The notes below the pieces were generated by a model that was given only the letters and a program-made list of their open reading frames with translations, was not told where the DNA came from and did not search any database. Below, piece after piece: positions 8,513-16,707 of a stretch of 21,231 nucleotides of DNA. Position numbers and translations under genes: made by a program. The DNA lies in assembly GCA_023440865.1 (NCBI GenBank), contig JAEXRM010000116.1, positions 1 through 21,231 on the forward strand, in the 5' to 3' direction. The DNA is from Bacillota bacterium (GTDB lineage: Bacteria > Bacillota > Clostridia > DSM-8532). The stretch's first letter is position 1. The number at the start of each line of letters is the position of its first letter.

Positions 8513-9478
8513 TCAGACTTCGACGTTCACGATCTTTTTCACAAACAGGATGCCGATGCCCTCGGACAGGAGGGCCATGCCGATCATGACGAAGCCAAGC
8601 GGCTCGGTGATGAACAGCTTGAGCTGGTCCGGGCTCATGATGCCCATCATGCCGGCCAGCACGAACGGCAGCCCGCCGATGACCCAGCCGGACATGCGCC
8701 CCTGGGCGGTCAGCGCCTTGATCTCCCCCTTCATCTTCACCCGCTGGCGGATCGTGCTGGAGATGTTGTCCAGGATTTCCGCCAGGTTGCCGCCGATCTG
8801 CCGCTGGATGAGCACCGCGGTGACCATCAGCTCCAGGTCCTCGCTGCCGACGCGGCTGACCATGTTCTCGAGCGCGGTTTCCGTGTTCACACCGAAGCTG
8901 ATCTCCTTTTGGAGCTTGGTGAATTCCTCCGCGATCGGGCCGGTCATTTCCTTCGAAACGGAGTCGATGGCCTGGAAAAAGCTGTGGCCGGCCTTCAAAG
9001 CGTTCGACAGGATGGCGAGCGTGTCGCCCAGCTGGGTGTTCACCATGCGCAGGCGGGTCTTGATGCGGCTCCTGACGAAGACGGACGGCATGAAAACGCC
9101 CACCGTGGCGGTGACAAGCGGCAGCAGACCCAAGCCGGTCGCCATCAGGCCGATGACAAAGCCCAGCAGGAATGCGACCACCTGGAATGCGATGAATTCC
9201 TCGGGCTTCATCAGGATGTTCGCCCGGATGAGGGTCTTGCGCAGATTGGTCCGATACCGTGAGAACAGGCCGCTGCGCTCGATGCCGCGCGCGAGCACGC
9301 CGATGCCCTGGCGGTACTCCTGTTTCTTGCGCGCAGGGGCCTCGGCCGCCGCGGCCTCCGTCGGATTGACAAACCGGCCGAGCCGTTCCATCGGCACGTC
9401 ATGCACAAACATCGGCTTGAGCAGACTGTAGAGGAACATCAGCAGGCCGCCGGCCGCCGGTACAATCAGCCATTGCAT
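8513..9478 (-). CDS. tadB: Tad pilus inner-membrane platform protein TadB
   Basis: The product has 321 residues with a short N-terminal hydrophobic segment, a basic cytoplasmic region, two central membrane segments (about 98-135), a T2SF domain (about 150-275, 'LGDTLAILSNALKAGHSF' and 'QRQIGGNLAEILDNIS') and two C-terminal membrane helices. These match TadB, the partner of TadC. It starts 14 bp after the tadA stop, and its ribosome binding site (AAGGAG) overlaps that stop codon region, indicating coupled translation. A second in-frame reading of the start is not needed because the ATG at 9478 is well placed. Confidence 0.94.
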   Translation of the reverse strand: MQWLIVPAAGGLLMFLYSLLKPMFVHDVPMERLGRFVNPTEAAAAEAPARKKQEYRQGIGVLARGIERSGLFSRYRTNLRKTLIRANILMKPEEFIAFQVVAFLLGFVIGLMATGLGLLPLVTATVGVFMPSVFVRSRIKTRLRMVNTQLGDTLAILSNALKAGHSFFQAIDSVSKEMTGPIAEEFTKLQKEISFGVNTETALENMVSRVGSEDLELMVTAVLIQRQIGGNLAEILDNISSTIRQRVKMKGEIKALTAQGRMSGWVIGGLPFVLAGMMGIMSPDQLKLFITEPLGFVMIGMALLSEGIGILFVKKIVNVEV

Positions 9479-9492
9479 CCAATCACACTCCT

Positions 9493-10854
<1,362 letters not shown>

Positions 10855-10951
10855 CGGTCAAACCTCCCTGGCGGAATTCCATACGGATGAGGTGTGCAAC
10901 ATGCGCTTGCTTGGTGTCGGTTCATTCGGTGCAACGGATTGCGCCGGTTCC

Positions 10952-12154
10952 TCAGAACCATTTCTTCTTTGCCGGCTTGGCATCCTCGCGTTTGCCGCCG
11001 CCCTCTGGATTTTCCAGCATTTCCGACATGCCGAAGACGGCCTTGGCCACCTTCGTGTCCTCGCGGGTCATCACGAACGGAATGCCCTTGTTGGCGGAAG
11101 TGATGACCGTCGTGCTGTCCTCGGGCATCAGCGACCAGATCGGATGCCCCACCGCATCCTCGAATTCGCGGTACTTGATGCCGAACAGCTCGGACGCCTT
11201 GTTGAGGATGACATGCAGCTTCTCGCGCGGATACTTGATCGATTCCATGAGATCGAGCCCCACCTTCACGTTCTTGATGGTGGGCAGGTCGAGTGTGGAA
11301 ACCACCAGAATGCGTTCCGACGCGTCGAGTGCCGTCAGCACGATCTCGGACAGCGCGGCGGGCAGGTCGATGATGATGTAGTGGAAGTTGCCCGCCAGCA
11401 GGCCGATGACCTTCTCGATCTGCTTGGCGTCGATGAACTCGGCATATTCGGGCTTCAGTGGCGCCGGCAGCACATGTACCCCGGTGAAATGGGTCGTGAG
11501 GTAATCGTTGACGATGTCAGAATCGACGTTCTTGAGGTCGCGCACCAGATCGTACAGGGTGTTCTTCACCGAAAGGTTCATCATCACGGCCACATCGCCG
11601 AACTGCAGGTCGAGGTCGATCAGCGCCACGCGCTTCTTGGTCGTTCTGGCAAGCGCCACCGCCAGGTTGCATGCGATGGTGGTCTTGCCTACCCCGCCCT
11701 TTGTGCTGAAGATCGAGAAGACGCGGCTCTGGATGTTCTGGTCCGGAGAACGGGAACCATGCTTGCGCCGGTTCTGCATCTCGTAGGTCTTCTCGATCGA
11801 GGCGAGCAGGTCGTCGGACGTGAAGGGTTTGATGAGGTATTCGCGCGCACCGGCGGACATGGCCTTCTTGAGGTACTCCTGCTCGCCCTGCACGGACATG
11901 ATGATGACGCCGAGATCGGGCATGGACGCGGTCAGGATGCCGGTTGCGGTCAAACCGTCGAGATCGGGCATGTTGATGTCCATCAGGACGATGTCGGGCT
12001 GCATTTTCTGGACGACCTTCACGCCGTCACGCCCGCCGTTTGCCGTGCCGACCACTTCGATGTTCCTTCCGCTGATGGAAAGGAGGGTCACGATGTTGTC
12101 CACCGTGTCCCTCGAATCGTCGACGACGACGATCTTGATGGTTCCGTCATCCAT
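10952..12154 (-). CDS. tadZ: TadZ/CpaE: receiver domain fused to MinD/ParA-like ATPase
   Basis: TadZ/CpaE proteins localise the Tad machine, usually at a pole. This 400-residue copy has an N-terminal receiver domain (about 5-123) followed by a MinD-like ATPase (about 144-370) with the deviant Walker A KGGVGKTT (152-159) and 'RVALIDLDLQFGDVAVMM'. The receiver keeps the full phosphorylation set: Asp12-Asp13, Asp59 in LMDINMP, Ser87 and Lys109 in LIKPF. Many CpaE/TadZ receivers are degenerate, so this one may be phosphorylated. The C-terminus is Lys-rich (KPAKKKWF). The ATG at 12154 follows GGAGG by six bases. A consensus-like promoter (12179-12207) lies directly upstream, so tadZABC can be transcribed apart from the pilins. 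Confidence 0.93.
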   Translation of the reverse strand: MDDGTIKIVVVDDSRDTVDNIVTLLSISGRNIEVVGTANGGRDGVKVVQKMQPDIVLMDINMPDLDGLTATGILTASMPDLGVIIMSVQGEQEYLKKAMSAGAREYLIKPFTSDDLLASIEKTYEMQNRRKHGSRSPDQNIQSRVFSIFSTKGGVGKTTIACNLAVALARTTKKRVALIDLDLQFGDVAVMMNLSVKNTLYDLVRDLKNVDSDIVNDYLTTHFTGVHVLPAPLKPEYAEFIDAKQIEKVIGLLAGNFHYIIIDLPAALSEIVLTALDASERILVVSTLDLPTIKNVKVGLDLMESIKYPREKLHVILNKASELFGIKYREFEDAVGHPIWSLMPEDSTTVITSANKGIPFVMTREDTKVAKAVFGMSEMLENPEGGGKREDAKPAKKKWF

Positions 12155-12178
12155 GTCCTGCCTCCACGTTTTTTTCTC

Positions 12179-12207
12179 ATTCTATCAGGTCATCCGGACA
12201 TTGTCAG
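12179..12207 (-). promoter_or_regulatory. Internal promoter upstream of tadZ
   Basis: On the minus strand CTGACA (12202-12207, 5/6) and TAGAAT (12179-12184, 5/6) are separated by 17 nt in the cpaB-tadZ gap. The predicted start near 12172 leaves a leader of about 18 nt containing GGAGG. It would allow the assembly machinery to be expressed independently of the pilins. Confidence 0.6.
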
Positions 12208-12247
12208 GTATACGCCATGCGGCCCACCTTCGCCCGGTCCGGTGCCC

Positions 12248-13102
12248 TCATGGAATGGCGGCCGCGGCGCCGCTGCCGCCGTCGGAGGATCCGTCCGCAG
12301 CGCTTCCGCCGGATGAACTACCCGATTTGGATGCCTCGCCCGGCATGACCGCGAACGGCAGCAAACGCTGGGGTATCATGTCGGTGATGACTACACCCTC
12401 GGTCTTGATCACTTCATCATCGCCATACCCGCGCAGCGCCAGGGTGAAGGAGCTGTACTGCGTGTTGAAGATCACCTGCTCGGCCTGCTCGGGCGTGACG
12501 GCCAGTGTGATCGTCTTGGGCATGTCCTCGACATTGTTCGAGGCCGTGGCCGGTTTGACGGCATTGTCCTCTAGCACGCGGTTGGGCCCAATCGCAAGTA
12601 CACCGATGTCCTGAAGCACGGTATTCGTCAACTGGACTTCGTCGCCCTCCTTGGTCTTGAGCGACCAGGATGCGATCAGATCGATGCGGTCACCGGGCAC
12701 GATCTGCATGGAAAGCAGGTTGGCCTCGTTGATGAAGATGCTCACGGCGCGAAGGCCGGCCGGCAGATTGTGCGACAGGGGCAGCTCTTCCTTCGTTGTG
12801 AGTCGTAATTCCCGAAACGGTTCGCCCACAAGGATCGCCGCGCCTGCATACTTCCCCTCAAGCTCCGTCCTGTCAGTCAAGATGCCTTCGGGAACCGAAT
12901 CGGTGCCAACCTCCAACATGCGGATATCCTCGGGCTTGATGGCCTCGCCCACGCCGATGTCGCGGACCGATACAGGGATCGAGGTCTTCGGTGTCTCCGC
13001 TGCAGGCGTCTTGAGGGTACGCATGTACCCGAACAACAGCAACGCGCAGACAACCGTCAGCAGAAGCGAGATGATCAGTGCCTTCTTGTTGATCTTGCCC
13101 AT
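12248..13102 (-). CDS. cpaB: Flp pilus assembly protein CpaB/RcpC (SAF domain)
   Basis: The 284-residue protein has one N-terminal membrane helix (about 7-26). A SAF-type domain follows ('IPVSVRDIGVGEAIKPEDI', about 42-110), then the conserved RcpC/CpaB region ('LPAGLRAVSIFINEANLLS', 'VPGDRIDLIAS', 'ITLAVTPEQAEQVIF'). The C-terminal tail (about 258-284) is Ser/Gly/Ala-rich and low in complexity. In diderms CpaB is linked to the outer-membrane channel; in a monoderm it may instead contact the cell wall through the SAF domain, which is an inference. GGGGAG lies about 10 bases before the ATG. The gene sits between tadE and tadZ as in other tad loci. The tail looks like a flexible or wall-spanning extension. 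Confidence 0.93.
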   Translation of the reverse strand: MGKINKKALIISLLLTVVCALLLFGYMRTLKTPAAETPKTSIPVSVRDIGVGEAIKPEDIRMLEVGTDSVPEGILTDRTELEGKYAGAAILVGEPFRELRLTTKEELPLSHNLPAGLRAVSIFINEANLLSMQIVPGDRIDLIASWSLKTKEGDEVQLTNTVLQDIGVLAIGPNRVLEDNAVKPATASNNVEDMPKTITLAVTPEQAEQVIFNTQYSSFTLALRGYGDDEVIKTEGVVITDMIPQRLLPFAVMPGEASKSGSSSGGSAADGSSDGGSGAAAAIP

Positions 13103-13194
13103 ACAGAACGTTCTCCCCCGTTACAATCGCGATGAGTCCCATCATTCGTAATGCCCATCATGTGGAGTATTCCCTTTTTGCGGCGGTGCAACCG

Positions 13195-13608
13195 TCATTC
13201 GACCCGCATGACCGTCTGCACGTTCAGGATGGCGGTGCCATCGGTGAAGAACGCGCCGATGATGGGTGTGACAAGACGGCTTTCATACCGGACGGCCACA
13301 GTCACCTGTACACCGTGCTTGCGAAGACTTGCGTCCGGCGTGATCGTCACCGTGCGCAAGGTGTCGTCGAGCGTTCCCGTAAGGGCATCGACGGTCGAGA
13401 CGATCTCAGCATTGGTTGCGCCGACTGCCGCTTTTCGGGCCGCCTCACGCGAGGCGTTCGACAGGACGATATAGTTGTTGAACAGCAGGCCGAAATCGAT
13501 GATGGCCATCAGCAGCAGCACGATGATGGGCAGCACGAGGGCCGTCTCCACCATGGACTGTCCCCGGCTTCCCTTCGGGAACGTGCGTTTACGATGCAAT
13601 CGCTCCAT
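13195..13608 (-). CDS. tadE: TadE-like pseudopilin
   Basis: The 137-residue product (from ATG 13608) starts with a short basic segment, then 'GSRGQSMVETALVLPIIVLLL' and a hydrophobic helix. That is the classic TadE pattern, in which the prepilin-like motif with Glu precedes one transmembrane segment. The remainder is a small extracytoplasmic domain rich in beta-type sequence. TadE proteins are minor pseudopilins processed by the prepilin peptidase and needed for pilus assembly. A GTG two codons upstream (13614) is possible, but a G-rich stretch places the ribosome better for the ATG; the choice is uncertain. It is separated from pilin 2 by 181 bp containing a terminator-like structure. No TadF or TadG is seen. 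Confidence 0.9.
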   Translation of the reverse strand: MERLHRKRTFPKGSRGQSMVETALVLPIIVLLLMAIIDFGLLFNNYIVLSNASREAARKAAVGATNAEIVSTVDALTGTLDDTLRTVTITPDASLRKHGVQVTVAVRYESRLVTPIIGAFFTDGTAILNVQTVMRVE

Positions 13609-13652
13609 CTCCACCCCCAGGTTGACTTGCTTGTCTCATCAGGCTGCCATGA

Positions 13653-13699
13653 CAAAAGCAAAGGGGAACCCACCCAGCCCATCGCCTTCGGGATTCCCC
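13653..13699 (-). terminator. Terminator or attenuator between pilin 2 and tadE
   Basis: On the minus strand GGGGAATCCC (13690-13699) pairs with GGGTTCCCC (13663-13671), 9 bp with one bulged T and an 18-nt loop, followed by TTTGCTTTTG (13653-13662). Incomplete termination here would keep the pilins more abundant than the assembly proteins. Confidence 0.65.
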
Positions 13700-13722
13700 A
13701 GTCCGCTTCCTTCCATGGGTTG

Positions 13723-13776
13723 TCCGGTCATCTGCCCAGGCCGGATGCAAATAGCATTCAATCATGCTGCAGCATG
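13723..13776 (-). other. Structured RNA segment 3' of pilin 2
   Basis: Just after the pilin 2 stop the minus strand carries a 14-bp perfect palindrome CATGCTGCAGCATG (13763-13776). A hairpin with 5-bp stem TCCGG/CCGGA (13723-13745) comes next, then the terminator-like stem. I could not match the series to a known riboswitch class. It may be a processing or stability element of the pilin mRNA. Confidence 0.4.
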
Positions 13777-13789
13777 GTCTGGCTGAACT

Positions 13790-13984
13790 TCACTGTGTGA
13801 GGACCCATGTCAAGGTGTCCGTCACCTGTTGGAATGAACCACCAATCCCATCATCTCCGGACAAGGCTGTGAGGGCGCCGATCAACAGGACCGAGACAAG
13901 GCCGATGATCAGACCGTATTCCACCATGCCCTGACCTTCCTGCTTCAGAAGCATCTTCCGAATCGCACGCACGGCTTTAAACAT
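13790..13984 (-). CDS. flp: Flp/Fap-type major pilin, second copy
   Basis: The 64-residue prepilin begins MFKAVRAIRKMLLKQEG, followed by the processing site G|QGMVEYGLIIGLV, with Gly at -1 and the required Glu5-Tyr6. A hydrophobic helix and a short C-terminal tail (SGDDGIGGSFQQVTDTLTWVLTQ in two parts) complete it. Cleavage by a TadV/CpaA-type prepilin peptidase would give a mature pilin of about 46 residues. I chose the ATG at 13984 because AAAGGAG lies 7 nt upstream; the reading frame extends 18 codons further without a binding site. It is nearly identical to pilin 1 around the cleavage site but diverges in the tail, suggesting a distinct subunit and not a fresh duplicate. A stem-loop (14005-14037) precedes its ribosome binding site. 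Confidence 0.94.
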   Translation of the reverse strand: MFKAVRAIRKMLLKQEGQGMVEYGLIIGLVSVLLIGALTALSGDDGIGGSFQQVTDTLTWVLTQ

Positions 13985-14004
13985 GGTGGAACTCCTTTCA
14001 TGGC

Positions 14005-14037
14005 TGCATCCTCTTCGCATGACGCGACCTGGATGCA
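14005..14037 (-). other. Stem-loop in the pilin 2 leader
   Basis: TGCATCC (on minus, 14031-14037) pairs with GGATGCA (14005-14011) and encloses a second 3-bp stem CGC/GCG (14024-14026 with 14016-14018) through a symmetrical 4x4 internal loop. It ends about 10 nt before the pilin 2 Shine-Dalgarno and could control processing or initiation. Confidence 0.4.
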
Positions 14038-14141
14038 ATCAAGTGGCATAATGATACATGCTGACCATGATGACGGTTGACCGAAGATCTCTTTCTAGCA
14101 CCGACCATTCGGCCATCCAGTCAGTGATGCGCCGAAGCCGC

Positions 14142-14336
14142 TTACTGGGCGGCAGCAGTGCCGAGTGCACCCGTGATGCGTTCGAAGATGCCGGTCAGCC
14201 CACCATCGCCGCTGAGTGCGCTCAGCACGCCGATCAGAACGATGGCCACCAGACCGATGATGAGGCCGTATTCCACCATACCCTGTCCCTTTTCGTTCTT
14301 GAACATGTTCTGCAACTTCACGATCATTTTCAACAT
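14142..14336 (-). CDS. flp: Flp/Fap-type major pilin, first copy
   Basis: The 64-residue prepilin has a basic leader (MLKMIVKLQNMFKNEKG), the cleavage motif G|QGMVEYGLIIGLVAI with Glu5-Tyr6, a single hydrophobic helix and a short tail ending GALGTAAAQ. The mature form of about 47 residues is the structural subunit of the Tad pilus. AAGGAGG (14345-14351) sits 8 nt before the ATG, one of the best ribosome binding sites in the window, fitting a highly expressed protein. It is the first gene of the tad operon, preceded by a predicted promoter near 14490 and a leader of about 144 nt. The prepilin peptidase that must process it is not in the window. Confidence 0.95.
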   Translation of the reverse strand: MLKMIVKLQNMFKNEKGQGMVEYGLIIGLVAIVLIGVLSALSGDGGLTGIFERITGALGTAAAQ

Positions 14337-14358
14337 AAGATTATCCTCCTTGTTCCTG

Positions 14359-14373
14359 CCCCGTCTGGCGGGG
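14359..14373 (-). other. Small hairpin before the pilin 1 ribosome binding site
   Basis: CCCCG/CGGGG with a 5-nt loop on the minus strand, ending 7 nt before AAGGAGG. It may protect or present the ribosome binding site at the end of an otherwise unstructured leader. Confidence 0.4.
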
Positions 14374-14421
14374 AGTTCGACGCCCTATTGATTGATTACC
14401 ACTTTCGTCCTTTGTCATTCA

Positions 14422-14480
14422 GGTTGCTGGCTGCTGTTAGCTGTTTGGTTGTTTGGCTGTTGTGTCTGTTCGCTTTCTGT
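14422..14480 (-). promoter_or_regulatory. Nearly U-free, A/C-rich 5' leader of the pilin operon
   Basis: In these 59 nt the plus strand has one A and nine C, all other bases being G or T, so the mRNA has one U, nine G and otherwise A and C. The tract begins where transcription is predicted to start. It should be unstructured and could raise translation or serve as a Rho-type loading site; neither is shown. Confidence 0.5.
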
Positions 14481-14516
14481 GATTCCAGTATACCGCGGTC
14501 CATGCATCCTGGAATC
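14481..14516 (-). promoter_or_regulatory. Predicted pilin operon promoter with flanking inverted repeat
   Basis: On the minus strand TATACT (14487-14492, 5/6 to the -10 consensus) predicts a start near 14480. Only a poor -35 (ATTCCA, 3/6) is present at 17 nt, suggesting activator dependence. Perfect 8-bp inverted arms GATTCCAG (14481-14488) and CTGGAATC (14509-14516), 20 bp apart, bracket the -10 region and overlap the -35 zone, as an operator would. Confidence 0.45.
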
Positions 14517-14650
14517 CATCCCGAGGCGCATCTTTGGGACCACGCTGTCCCGGCCGGACCGGGACCTGGGTCCTAGTGCAGGTGCGCGGATTCGACCGGA
14601 TTCGACCCCGCATCCTGACGCACATGCATGGAAAGGCTTTCCCTCAGCCG
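14517..14650. other. Upstream regulatory-looking stretch of the tad operon
   Basis: No gene is seen here. The stretch holds a perfect tandem direct repeat, GGATTCGACC twice (14588-14597 and 14598-14607), and a 7-bp inverted repeat GTCCCGG/CCGGGAC (14547-14565). Lying between the DegU-like terminator and the pilin promoter, these are candidate regulator-binding sites. Confidence 0.35.
14588..14607. repeat. Tandem 10-bp direct repeat
   Basis: GGATTCGACC occurs twice head to tail, about one helical turn apart, roughly 100 bp upstream of the pilin -10 box. One-turn spacing suits a dimeric activator such as a NarL/DegU-type regulator. Confidence 0.55.
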
Positions 14651-14658
14651 GTTTGCGC

Positions 14659-14699
14659 AAAAAGACACCGTATGGGAAGGATGCTTCCCATACGGTGTC
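14659..14699 (-). terminator. Strong Rho-independent terminator after the DegU-like gene
   Basis: A perfect 16-bp stem (14664-14679 with 14684-14699), 4-nt loop, is followed on the minus strand by TTTTTGCGC. It separates the two-component operon from the tad operon. Confidence 0.92.
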
Positions 14700-14782
14700 C
14701 GGCAGGACTGTGTCCCAAGTGGCTCATCGGTTCCATGGGGCCCAGTTGACCCGGGTGGCCCATATGTGTGGCACAGTGATGC

Positions 14783-15424
14783 TCACTCCGCCAGATGGTG
14801 CTTCAGCGCGTAGACCGCCGCCTGCGTGCGATCCTGCACGTCGAGCTTGCGGAAGATGTTCGATATGTGGTTCTTGACGGTCTTTTCGCTGATGAAGAGC
14901 TGGTTGGCGATCTCGCGGTTGACCAGACCCTTCGCCAGCAGCTTCAGGACGTCGCGTTCGCGGTCCGAGAGCTGGTTGGGGTTGTCGTCTCCGCTCTTGA
15001 TGCGCTTGAACTCGGTGATGAGCTCGCGGGCCATGCTCGAATGGATGTAGGTCTGACCGGAATGGATCGTGCGGATGGCCTCGACGAGCACGCGCGATTC
15101 CGCATCCTTGAGCACATACCCCATGGCACCGAGTTCGAGCGCCTTGAACAGGTATTCGCGGTCCTGATGGATCGTCAGCATCAGCACGCGCGCCTCCGCA
15201 TCCTTCTCCCGGATTTCTCGGATGGCCTCGAGACCGTTCATGCGGGGCATGTTCACGTCCATCAGCACCACGTCCGGACGCATCGACACATAGGCGTCGA
15301 CCGCCTGCCGGCCGTCCGCGGCAACCGCCACGACCTTGATGTCCGGTTCCATCTCGAGCAGCTGCTTGAGCCCTTCACGGATCATGGCGTGGTCTTCGGC
15401 GATGAGGATGCGAATGATCTCCAT
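14783..15424 (-). CDS. degU: DegU/NarL-family response regulator
   Basis: The 213-residue protein has a receiver domain with Asp11, phospho-acceptor Asp56 in LMDVNMP, Thr84 and Lys106. A LuxR-type helix-turn-helix follows (about 151-212, 'LSDRERDVLKLLAKGLVNREIA', 'ISEKTVKNHISNIFRKL'). It should be a DNA-binding activator phosphorylated by the adjacent kinase. The frame extends 89 codons upstream inside the kinase gene, but AAGGAGG six bases before ATG 15424 fixes this start. The kinase stop codon ends two bases before it, so translation is coupled. A strong terminator follows. The tad operon begins just beyond, making pilus genes plausible targets; that link is positional only. The degU symbol is by family resemblance. 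Confidence 0.92.
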   Translation of the reverse strand: MEIIRILIAEDHAMIREGLKQLLEMEPDIKVVAVAADGRQAVDAYVSMRPDVVLMDVNMPRMNGLEAIREIREKDAEARVLMLTIHQDREYLFKALELGAMGYVLKDAESRVLVEAIRTIHSGQTYIHSSMARELITEFKRIKSGDDNPNQLSDRERDVLKLLAKGLVNREIANQLFISEKTVKNHISNIFRKLDVQDRTQAAVYALKHHLAE

Positions 15425-15425
15425 C

Positions 15426-16589
15426 TCATTCCTCCTTGGCATCATATGGCAATGTGACGCGGACAGTGGTGCCCTTCCCGGGTGTGGAGTCGAATTCGAC
15501 GGTGCCATCGAGCAGGTCGATGCGCTCGCGCATGCCGAAGAGCCCGAATCCGCCGCCGGAATTGAGTTTGGTGTCGCCCAGCGAGGTCGTGTCGAACCCC
15601 TGCCCGTCATCCTTGACACGCAGCAGGATGGCTTTCTGGGCAAACTCGACGATGACCTGGACGCTCTGTGCGTTGGCATGCTTGCGGACATTCGACAGGC
15701 ACTCCTGGATGGTCCGGAAGATCGTCAGCATGATGTTCTTGTTGTCGAGCCGGCGCTCCTCGCCGCGGAACTGCAACTCGGTGCGGATGCCGAAGTCGTT
15801 CATGAAGCTTTCGAGGTACTTCGTCAGCGTGGGTTTCAGGCCAAGGTCGTCAAGCGACATCGGGCGCAGGTCGTAGATGATGCGCCGGACATCCTGCAGC
15901 GAGTTGCGCGTGATGGTCTTGAGGTTGGCCAGCTCGGCGCGGGTCTTGGCGATGTCCACATCGAACAGCTTCTCGATGATCTCCGCCTTGAGCACCACGT
16001 TCGACATGGCCTGCGCCGGGCCGTCGTGGATTTCACGGGAAATGCGGCTGCGCTCCTCCTCGTGGGCCCGGATGACGCGCATGGCCAGCAGGCGCTTGTT
16101 GTCGGCCGACTCCATCTGCTCGCCGAGGTTGGCAAGGTCGCCGGACAGGAAATTGAGTGCGGCGCCGACCTGCACGACGACCTGCTCGGCCTTGTTCACG
16201 GTTTCGATGGTCGCCTTGAGCCGCAGTTCGAGATCGTTTCGCTTCTGGATGCCCTGCTTCTCGCGTTCACGGTTGACGGCCAGCGACACCCGCACGCGAT
16301 CGGCCGCCTCATAGGCCAGGCGCATCTCCTCCTGGGTGTGTTTCGCATATTCGCGGTTGATGGCCGACAACAGGGTCATGCTGCGCTTGAGCTCGATCTC
16401 GAGCCGGTCCGTCTCCGTGATGATGGCGGTCACATCGGCCTGCAGCGTCCGGATCTCGTTGCGCAGCGCCTCCACCTCGCGCCGCGCCCCCTCGGCGATG
16501 TCGAAGATGGCGGACCGGCTCTTTTCGATGGCGTCCAGCGTCTTCTTGATGATGTCGCTGATCTTGACGTCCCCGGTCTTCATCGTCAT
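15426..16589 (-). CDS. degS: DegS-like cytosolic sensor histidine kinase
   Basis: The 387-residue protein has no transmembrane segment. Its N-terminal 180 residues are mostly charged, heptad-like helix, as in DegS. The HisKA_3 dimerisation domain carries phospho-acceptor His188 in EEERSRISREIHDGPAQ. The ATPase domain has the N box QECLSNVRKHA (295-305), DDGQGF (327-332) and the glycine-rich GGGFGLFGMRER (345-356). It should autophosphorylate in response to a cytosolic cue and pass phosphate to the DegU-like regulator encoded one base downstream. It starts MTMKTGDVK with an AGGTG site nearby. A 118-bp gap containing a GC-rich hairpin separates it from nrdR. The signal it senses is unknown. Confidence 0.92.
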   Translation of the reverse strand: MTMKTGDVKISDIIKKTLDAIEKSRSAIFDIAEGARREVEALRNEIRTLQADVTAIITETDRLEIELKRSMTLLSAINREYAKHTQEEMRLAYEAADRVRVSLAVNREREKQGIQKRNDLELRLKATIETVNKAEQVVVQVGAALNFLSGDLANLGEQMESADNKRLLAMRVIRAHEEERSRISREIHDGPAQAMSNVVLKAEIIEKLFDVDIAKTRAELANLKTITRNSLQDVRRIIYDLRPMSLDDLGLKPTLTKYLESFMNDFGIRTELQFRGEERRLDNKNIMLTIFRTIQECLSNVRKHANAQSVQVIVEFAQKAILLRVKDDGQGFDTTSLGDTKLNSGGGFGLFGMRERIDLLDGTVEFDSTPGKGTTVRVTLPYDAKEE

Positions 16590-16683
16590 GCTGGCACCTC
16601 AGGCACACGTTTCCCGCATGGATCTCCCGGAGGAGCCGACAAGCCCTCCCCCGTTCCCGACACTGACACCCCGTGCCACGCCG

Positions 16684-16701
16684 CCGGGCCGTCCGGCCCG
16701 G
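16684..16701 (-). other. GC-rich hairpin after nrdR
   Basis: CCGGGCC/GGCCCGG with a 4-nt loop lies 6 bp beyond the nrdR stop. It lacks a T-tract, so it is not a standard terminator but may reduce read-through into the degSU genes. Confidence 0.4.
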
Positions 16702-16707
16702 ACCCGG

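Noticed and set aside
13653..13776. Cyclic di-GMP or cobalamin riboswitch near the pilins
   Set aside because: I looked for the conserved core sequences of both classes and did not find them, so the element is left unclassified.
15425..15691. N-terminal extension of the DegU-like regulator
   Set aside because: The extra 89 residues lie inside the kinase gene in another frame and are Ser/Arg-rich. The AAGGAGG site and family start support 15424.
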